Source of the DNA: Alloprevotella tannerae
GTDB lineage: Bacteria; Bacteroidota; Bacteroidia; Bacteroidales; Bacteroidaceae
Assembly (NCBI GenBank): GCA_015259305.1
Contig: JABZGO010000034.1
Location: 1 to 12,230 of the forward strand
DNA: 12,230 nt
Direction: 5' to 3'
The translations under genes were made by a program, and so were the position numbers. The notes beneath the pieces are model-generated. The model was not told the origin of the DNA and did no database searches. It saw only the letters and a list, made by a program, of their open reading frames with translations. Shown here one piece after another: positions 7,442-12,230 of this stretch (position 1 is its first letter; the number at the start of each line of letters is the position of its first letter).

Positions 7442-9214
7442 ATGTATAGAACGAAGACGTGCGGAGAGTTACGCTTAACCAATGTTGGTGAGCAAGTAGT
7501 GCTGGCCGGTTGGGTGCAGCGGCTTCGCAAGATGGGCGGAATGACATTTGTAGATTTGCGCGACCGCTATGGCATCACGCAATTAGTATTCAACACCGAG
7601 ACAGACGCCGCCCTATGTGAGCGCGCGAACCAGTTGGGACGCGAATATGTATTGCAGGTGACTGGATGCGTGAACGAGCGCTTCAGCAAAAACGACAAGA
7701 TCCCCACAGGCGATATAGAAGTAATCGTCAATGAATTGGTGGTGCTCAATGAGAGCCTTACGCCGCCATTTACCATAGAAGATGAGACCGACGGCGGAGA
7801 TGATCTGCGCATGAAATATCGCTTCCTTGACCTGCGCCGCAACTGCGTGCGTCGGAATATGGAACTGCGCCATAAGATGACGCTCGAAGTGCGCCGCTTC
7901 TTAGATGAAAAAGGCTTCTTGGAGATAGAGACGCCGGCCCTGATCGGCTCTACGCCTGAAGGCGCACGCGATTTTGTGGTGCCGTCACGTATGAATCCCG
8001 GTTGCTTCTATGCGCTTCCGCAGAGTCCGCAAACGCTGAAGCAGTTGTTGATGGTTGCCGGAATGGATCGTTACTTTCAGATCGTAAAATGCTTTAGAGA
8101 CGAAGATTTACGCGCCGATCGTCAGCCCGAATTTACGCAAATCGACTGCGAAATGAGTTTTGTAGAACAAGATGACGTGATCAACACATTTGAAGAGATG
8201 ACCAAGTATCTCTTTAAGTCCGTGCGCGGCGTCGATTTGGGCGAAGAACCCTTCTTGCGTCTGAGTTGGGCGGAGGCAATGCGCCGCTTTGGTTCTGACA
8301 AACCCGATATGCGCTTCGGCATGGAGTTTGTCGAACTTATGGATCAGCTGAAAGGCACCGGCACGTTTGGCGTTTTTAACGAAGCAACCTACATTGGCGG
8401 TATTTGCGTGCCGGGTTGTGCCGTTTATACGCGGAAGCAGCTCGACGAATTGACCGACTTCGTGCGCAGTCCGCAGATCGGCGCGAAAGGCCTTGTGTAT
8501 GCCCGCGTTCAGGAAGACGGTAGCGTGAAGAGTTCGGTAGACAAATTTTACGATGCCGCCGTTCTCAATGGTTTAAAAGATAAGATGCAGGCACGTCCTG
8601 GCGATTTGATTTTGATCATTTCCGGCCCGGATACGCAGAAGGCTCGCAAACAGTTGTGCGAACTGCGCCTTTTGATGGGCGGACGCTTGGGCTTGCGCGA
8701 TAAGAATAAGTTTGCCTTACTTTGGGTTGTAGACTTCCCGATGTTTGAATGGAGCGAGGAAGAAGGCCGCTTGATGGCGATGCACCATCCCTTTACGGCG
8801 CCAAAACCGGAAGACGTCGGCTTGCTCGATAGTGCGCCCGAGCGCGTTTGCGCCAATGCCTACGATATGGTGTGCAATGGCGTGGAAGTAGGCGGTGGCA
8901 GTATCCGTATCCACGATGCAGAGTTGCAGGCTAAAATCTTTAAGGCGCTCGGCTTTACTCCGGAAAGCGCCCAAGAGCAGTTTGGCTTCTTGATGAATGC
9001 CTTTAAGTATGGTGCTCCTCCTCACGGCGGCCTTGCCTATGGTTTGGATCGCTGGGTGAGCATCTTCGCCGGGCTCGATAGTATTCGCGACTGCATCGCT
9101 TTCCCGAAGAATAATAATGGGCGCGACGTGATGCTTGATGCGCCGTCGACGGTAGATCAGAAACAATTGGACGAGCTACACATTGCGCTGCAACCAATAG
9201 AGAAAAACGACTAA
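7442..9214 (+). CDS. aspS: Aspartate-tRNA ligase
   Basis: AspRS charges tRNA-Asp with aspartate in the cytoplasm using ATP. The 590 residues match the long bacterial-type enzyme. An N-terminal OB-fold anticodon domain spans about 1-105 ([22 protein letters not shown] at 23-44). Class II motif 1 is near 151-167 (FLEIETPAL). Motif 2 is [18 protein letters not shown] at 218-235. The inserted GAD domain spans roughly 275-410, and motif 3 is GLDR at 534-537. The start [10 protein letters not shown] agrees with Bacteroidales homologues as I remember them and sits 30 bases after a promoter box. Motif 3 reads GLDRW where I usually expect Leu or another aliphatic residue after Arg; this should not abolish ATP binding. 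Residue 31, part of a region linked in other bacteria to tRNA-Asn discrimination, is Met, so I make no call on discriminating versus non-discriminating type. A single-gene transcript is likely, since it has its own promoter and terminator. Confidence 0.98.
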   Translation: MYRTKTCGELRLTNVGEQVVLAGWVQRLRKMGGMTFVDLRDRYGITQLVFNTETDAALCERANQLGREYVLQVTGCVNERFSKNDKIPTGDIEVIVNELVVLNESLTPPFTIEDETDGGDDLRMKYRFLDLRRNCVRRNMELRHKMTLEVRRFLDEKGFLEIETPALIGSTPEGARDFVVPSRMNPGCFYALPQSPQTLKQLLMVAGMDRYFQIVKCFRDEDLRADRQPEFTQIDCEMSFVEQDDVINTFEEMTKYLFKSVRGVDLGEEPFLRLSWAEAMRRFGSDKPDMRFGMEFVELMDQLKGTGTFGVFNEATYIGGICVPGCAVYTRKQLDELTDFVRSPQIGAKGLVYARVQEDGSVKSSVDKFYDAAVLNGLKDKMQARPGDLILIISGPDTQKARKQLCELRLLMGGRLGLRDKNKFALLWVVDFPMFEWSEEEGRLMAMHHPFTAPKPEDVGLLDSAPERVCANAYDMVCNGVEVGGGSIRIHDAELQAKIFKALGFTPESAQEQFGFLMNAFKYGAPPHGGLAYGLDRWVSIFAGLDSIRDCIAFPKNNNGRDVMLDAPSTVDQKQLDELHIALQPIEKND

Positions 9215-9231
9215 GCCCTCGAAGACTTAGC

Positions 9232-9267
9232 AAAAGCGCCTACCAATTGCGGGTAGGCGCTTTTTTT
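9232..9267 (+). terminator. Intrinsic terminator after aspS
   Basis: GCGCCTACC (9236-9244) pairs perfectly with GGTAGGCGC (9252-9260) around a 7-nt loop. AAAA before the stem can pair with the start of the seven-T run at 9261-9267. It begins 18 bases after the aspS stop codon. Confidence 0.93.
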
Positions 9268-9422
9268 ATATATAATGAGTGGAGGGCGAATGGACGTCAG
9301 CATAAAGAGCCTCGTGATTTGTTGGGGTAGTATAAAGTAGGAAAAGAGAAACGAATAGTTTCAAAATACTCCGAAAGAAATAAGAAAAATGATTTTCAAA
9401 CGGAATAAATCATACCGCATTG

Positions 9423-9453
9423 TTGGCACTTCGTGCCCCATTTACTAACTTTG
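9423..9453 (+). promoter_or_regulatory. Bacteroidota -33/-7 promoter of purH
   Basis: TTG at 9423-9425 and an exact TAnnTTTG box (TAACTTTG, 9446-9453) are 20 bases apart, close to the phylum's optimum. Transcription would start near 9460, about 24 bases before ATG 9484. This rules out the upstream in-frame ATG at 9433, which lies inside the promoter. It probably also drives the mre genes, because no -7 box is visible before mreB. Confidence 0.75.
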
Positions 9454-9483
9454 CGGGCAAAACGTTTTCATTCAGAGAAATCT

Positions 9484-10083
9484 ATGTCAGAAATCAAAAC
9501 TATTCGCACGGCACTTATTTCCGTTTATCATAAAGATGGCTTGGAAGAAATCCTTGCTGCCCTTCACCGCGAAGGAGTAAAATTGCTCTCAACTGGTGGA
9601 ACTCAAAAGTTTATCGAATCGCTGGGCTATCCCTGCCAACGCGTAGAGGACGTGACAGCGTATCCGTCGATACTCGGCGGGCGTGTCAAAACATTGCACC
9701 CTAAAATCTTTGGTGGAATTTTGGGGCGCCGCGGTTTGGCTGAGGACGAGGCGGAGATATTGAAGTATGCCATTTCACCCATCGACTTGGTGATCGTAGA
9801 TCTTTATCCCTTCGAGGCGACCGTGGCGAGTGGAGCTTCAGCTACCGAGATCATCGAAAAGATAGATATAGGCGGCATCAGCTTGATTAGAGCCGGTGCG
9901 AAAAATTTCAAGGACGTAGTAATCATTCCGTCAAAGTCAGAATATGCCACTTTGGCCGGCATACTTCGCGAGGGCGCTCAGACGACCATCGAGCAACGCC
10001 GCCACTTTGCGGAACGCGCTTTTGAGGTTAGCAGCCAATATGATACGGCGATTCACGCTTGGTTTGAGACTTCGGAAAAATGA
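9484..10083 (+). CDS. purH: IMP cyclohydrolase (PurH N-terminal domain only; AICAR transformylase domain absent)
   Basis: The cyclohydrolase half of PurH closes the ring of FAICAR to give IMP, the last step of de novo purine synthesis. From ATG 9484 there are 199 residues, covering the MGS-like domain: VYHKDG (14-19), STGGT (36-40), GGRVKTLHPK (65-74), DLYPFEATVASGAS (106-119), EKIDIGGISLIRAGAKN (125-141) and SSQYDTAI near the end. The residues matching human ATIC Lys66, Tyr104, Asp125 and Lys137 are all present (about Lys69, Tyr108, Asp128, Lys140), so the domain looks active. Normal bacterial PurH is a little over 500 residues. Here the frame stops with ETSEK and TGA just where the linker to the transformylase domain should begin. 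The next 62 bases contain no trace of the LRYGENPHQ motif that opens that domain, and mreB follows. The clean frame argues for a split or reduced gene rather than recent decay. Its place upstream of mreB is the usual Bacteroidales arrangement as I recall it. Confidence 0.92.
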   Translation: MSEIKTIRTALISVYHKDGLEEILAALHREGVKLLSTGGTQKFIESLGYPCQRVEDVTAYPSILGGRVKTLHPKIFGGILGRRGLAEDEAEILKYAISPIDLVIVDLYPFEATVASGASATEIIEKIDIGGISLIRAGAKNFKDVVIIPSKSEYATLAGILREGAQTTIEQRRHFAERAFEVSSQYDTAIHAWFETSEK

Positions 10084-10090
10084 TGTAACG

Positions 10091-10118
10091 CACAGCAGCT
10101 CTAAGGTTGAGCGCTGTG
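10091..10118 (+). other. Hairpin in the purH-mreB spacer
   Basis: CACAGC (10091-10096) pairs with GCTGTG (10113-10118) and, after one bulged A, GCTC (10098-10101) pairs with GAGC (10109-10112) around a 7-nt loop (TAAGGTT). That gives ten perfect pairs starting 7 bases after the purH stop. No T-run follows, so it is not a standard terminator. It may protect or process the purH-mre transcript. Confidence 0.55.
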
Positions 10119-10145
10119 GATAGGGCGAAAGAAAATAAAGAGATA

Positions 10146-11180
10146 ATGAGTTTTTTCAGTAAGTTATTCTCCTTTACGCAGGAGTTGGCCATCGACTTAG
10201 GAACGGCCAATACAATTATTATCAGTGGCGATCAAATCATCGTAGATCAGCCTTCTGTAGTAGCGTTGGATGAACATTCGGATCGTATGATTGCAGTGGG
10301 CGAACAAGCCAAGCTGATGTACGAGAAGACAAATAATAAGATACGCGTTATCCGCCCCTTGCGTGATGGCGTGATTGCAGACTTTAATGCTTGCGAGCAG
10401 ATGATGCGCGGCCTCATACGTATGGTACATAAAGGCAAGCGCCTCTTTTCGCCGGCTTTGCGCATGGTGATCGGTGTCCCGTCAGGTTCTACGGAAGTGG
10501 AGCTTCGTGCTGTGCGCGACTCAGCAGAGCATGCCGGTGGGCGTGACGTATTCTTGATTTATGAACCGATGGCTGCCGCCATCGGTATAGGTCTGGACGT
10601 CAATGCGCCTGAAGGCAATATGATTGTAGACATAGGCGGCGGTACGACAGAGATTGCTGTGATCTCGCTTGGCGGTATTGTTTCTAACAATAGCATCAAG
10701 ATGGCCGGTGATGACTTTACGGCCGACATTCAGGAATACATGAGTCGTCAGCACAATGTACGTGTCAGCGAGCGAATGGCTGAGCGTATTAAAATCAATG
10801 TTGGTGCTGCGCAAACGGACCTCGGTGAAAGTGCGCCGGAAGACTTCATCGTGCACGGACCTAATCGTATCACGGCTATGCCGATGGAGGTGCCTGTTTG
10901 CTACCAAGAAATAGCGCATTGCTTGGAGAAGAGCATTGCCAAAATAGAACAGGCCGTCATCAACGCACTAGAAAATACGCCGCCAGAGCTTTATGCGGAT
11001 ATTGTGCACAACGGAATTTATCTGACAGGTGGTGGCGCACTGCTGCGCGGCCTTGATAAGCGCTTGACGGATAAGATTAATATTCCGTTCCACGTGGCGG
11101 AAGAACCCTTGTTGTGCGTGGCGCGCGGAACGGGCGTTGCGTTAAAACACGTCGACGACTATACATTCTTGATGCGTTGA
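10146..11180 (+). CDS. mreB: Rod shape-determining protein MreB
   Basis: MreB is the bacterial actin that forms membrane-bound filaments and directs lateral wall synthesis by the elongasome. From ATG 10146 the protein has 344 residues, the usual family length. The in-frame TTG at 10107 would add 13 polar residues and falls inside the spacer hairpin, so it is rejected. The first ten residues (MSFFSKLFSF) form a short amphipathic, membrane-binding lead. Actin-fold motifs are phosphate 1 (DLGTANT, 17-23), phosphate 2 (DIGGGTTE, 162-169) and the adenosine motif (LTGGGALLRG, around 295-297). IRPLRDGVIADF and IGVPSGSTEVELRAV are further MreB signatures. It starts 62 bases after purH with no visible promoter, so it is probably read from the purH promoter. 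mreC and mreD follow, as in most rod-shaped or coccobacillary bacteria. Confidence 0.98.
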   Translation: MSFFSKLFSFTQELAIDLGTANTIIISGDQIIVDQPSVVALDEHSDRMIAVGEQAKLMYEKTNNKIRVIRPLRDGVIADFNACEQMMRGLIRMVHKGKRLFSPALRMVIGVPSGSTEVELRAVRDSAEHAGGRDVFLIYEPMAAAIGIGLDVNAPEGNMIVDIGGGTTEIAVISLGGIVSNNSIKMAGDDFTADIQEYMSRQHNVRVSERMAERIKINVGAAQTDLGESAPEDFIVHGPNRITAMPMEVPVCYQEIAHCLEKSIAKIEQAVINALENTPPELYADIVHNGIYLTGGGALLRGLDKRLTDKINIPFHVAEEPLLCVARGTGVALKHVDDYTFLMR

Positions 11181-11203
11181 GCGTAACGTAATATAATATT
11201 GAT

Positions 11204-11243
11204 GGGGAAGAGGGCGCGCGGCTGTGTGGTAGCTCTCTTTTCC
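11204..11243 (+). other. Possible stem-loop between mreB and mreC
   Basis: GGGGAAGAGGGC (11204-11215) can pair with GCTCTCTTTTCC (11232-11243) over 12 positions including G-U pairs. The same left arm can instead pair with CTCTTCCC (11247-11254), which is followed by TTTT. The second form resembles a weak terminator, so partial attenuation between mreB and mreC is possible. Confidence 0.3.
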
Positions 11244-11283
11244 TTTCTCTTCCCTTTTAGCGCCTTACGGGGCAGCAAAAACG

Positions 11284-12165
11284 ATGCGCACGTTTCTCGA
11301 CTTTCTTCGTAAATACAATTATTTCTTCGTATTTCTGCTTTTAGAAGCTGTTAGCTTGACGATTTTGTTTCGCTTCAATAGCTTCCAGGGTAGCGTTTGG
11401 TTTACGGCTGCCAATGATGCTGTGGCCGGAATTAATCGCTGGTATGCCGATGGCCTATCGTATATGAATTTGGGCGAAGTAAATCGTGAGCTAACTGCGC
11501 AAAACGTGGCGTTGGCTCAACAGAATGCAACCCTCCGAGAGCTTTTGGCTAACACGCAAAAGGACTCTACGATTACTAATCAGCTGATGATGGAGCGCCT
11601 CAAGGGATATGTGCTTATCCCTGCAACTGTTGTTTCAAATGAGACTTCGCGCGCCAATAATTATATTGTCATTGACCGTGGTTCGGAAGACGGCGTGCGA
11701 CCGGAAATGGGCGTTGTTAGTGGGCGAGGCGTCGTAGGAATAGTTTATCTCGCTGCCGCTCATCACGCCTTAGTAATTCCCGTGACGAATCGCAAGTCGA
11801 GCATCAGTTGCCGTGTACGTGGGCAGAATTATTTTGGTTTTTTACAATGGTCAGGCGGGAATCTCTTTCACGCAGACGTTAACGATATTCCGCGTTATGC
11901 CCGTGTGCATCCCGGAGCCATTGTTGAGACGAGCGGCTATAGCGCTGTCTTTCCCCCCGGGCTTTTCGTGGGGCGCGTTCGTAAGCTTGAAAATTCAGCA
12001 GATGGCCAGAGTTATAAATTGCGCATAACGTTAGGGACAAACTTTAGCAACTTACGTAACGTAGAGGTGATAGCTACGCCCTATAAATCTGAAATTGATA
12101 CGTTGCGCAATCGTGTGGCTCAACAAGAAGCGCAAGATGCGATGAATGGTGGCTTAACTAATTAA
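11284..12165 (+). CDS. mreC: Rod shape-determining protein MreC
   Basis: MreC is the bitopic elongasome protein that links cytoplasmic MreB to the periplasmic synthases PBP2 and RodA. The 293 residues show the family layout: a short cytoplasmic N-terminus, one membrane helix at about 12-30 (NYFFVFLLLEAVSLTILF), a periplasmic dimerising coiled coil at about 64-90 (EVNRELTAQNVALAQQNATL), then the beta-barrel domain from about 108 with VIPATVVSNETSRANNYIVID, RGSEDGVRPEMGVVSGRGVVG and TNRKSSISCRV. The C-terminus is polar (AQQEAQDAMNGGLTN). It starts 104 bases after mreB and stops 8 bases before mreD, so it is clearly part of the same operon. Nothing is truncated. Confidence 0.96.
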   Translation: MRTFLDFLRKYNYFFVFLLLEAVSLTILFRFNSFQGSVWFTAANDAVAGINRWYADGLSYMNLGEVNRELTAQNVALAQQNATLRELLANTQKDSTITNQLMMERLKGYVLIPATVVSNETSRANNYIVIDRGSEDGVRPEMGVVSGRGVVGIVYLAAAHHALVIPVTNRKSSISCRVRGQNYFGFLQWSGGNLFHADVNDIPRYARVHPGAIVETSGYSAVFPPGLFVGRVRKLENSADGQSYKLRITLGTNFSNLRNVEVIATPYKSEIDTLRNRVAQQEAQDAMNGGLTN

Positions 12166-12173
12166 TAGAAGTT

Positions 12174-12230
12174 ATGGTACAGACTTTTCTTTCTCGTTTC
12201 GGGTGGTTCATATCCTTACTTCTTTTGCAG
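12174..12230 (+). CDS. mreD: Rod shape-determining protein MreD (5' part, cut by the window edge)
   Basis: Nineteen codons are visible, reading MVQTFLSRFGWFISLLLLQ, and the frame is open to the window edge. A short basic start followed by a hydrophobic helix ending in LLLLQ fits the first membrane segment of Bacteroidales MreD. It begins 8 bases after the mreC stop, the normal position for mreD, the multipass membrane partner of MreC. The call depends mostly on gene order. Confidence 0.82.
   Translation, partial: MVQTFLSRFGWFISLLLLQ

Noticed and set aside
7188..7547. 119-codon minus-strand frame across the aspS start, ending at a weak minus-strand terminator-like repeat
   Set aside because: Its first third is the antisense of aspS codons, the rest resembles no protein family I know, and it covers the aspS promoter. 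Decay of an old gene is possible but unsupported.
9433..9483. Upstream in-frame ATG that would extend PurH by 17 residues
   Set aside because: It lies between the -33 and -7 promoter elements, so it should not be in the transcript, and homologues begin near the ATG at 9484.

Overview
The window looks like chromosomal core sequence from a Bacteroidota bacterium, most likely order Bacteroidales and plausibly Porphyromonas or a relative. Three lines of evidence support this. Upstream of gyrA, aspS and purH there are exact TAnnTTTG boxes, the -7 element typical of the phylum. The GyrA, AspRS and MreB proteins have Bacteroidales-type wording (for example AspRS starting MYRT.TCGEL and MreB starting with a short ..FSFTQE lead). 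The gene neighbourhoods (gyrA followed by a TPR protein; purH followed by mreB-mreC-mreD) are ones I recall from Bacteroidales. Species cannot be fixed from sequence reading alone.

Layout, all genes on the + strand. 1-335 holds the edge of a 22-nt repeat array and a structured non-coding stretch. 336-1286 encodes an unrecognised six-helix membrane protein. 1449-4001 is gyrA. 4095-5330 and 5571-6803 encode two exported tetratricopeptide-repeat proteins that look like tandem paralogues, separated by a 240-base spacer with a long imperfect stem-loop. A strong intrinsic terminator (6936-6975) closes that block. A gene-free stretch to 7441 follows, with a second 22-nt repeat array (7051-7129) in the opposite orientation to the first. 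7442-9214 is aspS with its own promoter box and terminator. 9484-10083 is purH reduced to its IMP cyclohydrolase domain. mreB (10146-11180), mreC (11284-12165) and the first 19 codons of mreD (12174 onward) then form the start of the cell-shape operon.

How the genes work together: gyrA, aspS and purH serve DNA supercoiling, aspartyl-tRNA synthesis and purine synthesis. MreB, MreC and MreD form the elongasome scaffold that positions peptidoglycan synthesis. The two TPR proteins carry signal peptides and so act outside the cytoplasm, probably as periplasmic interaction scaffolds.

The most notable points are (a) the one-domain PurH, which keeps every cyclohydrolase active-site residue but ends at the domain boundary, so the AICAR transformylase step must be encoded elsewhere or be missing; (b) a 10-bp hairpin exactly where the missing domain would be; (c) the 22-nt periodic repeat family in inverted orientation on either side of the gyrA-TPR block; and (d) the tandem TPR pair. 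I see no phage, transposase, CRISPR array, rRNA or tRNA gene in this window.
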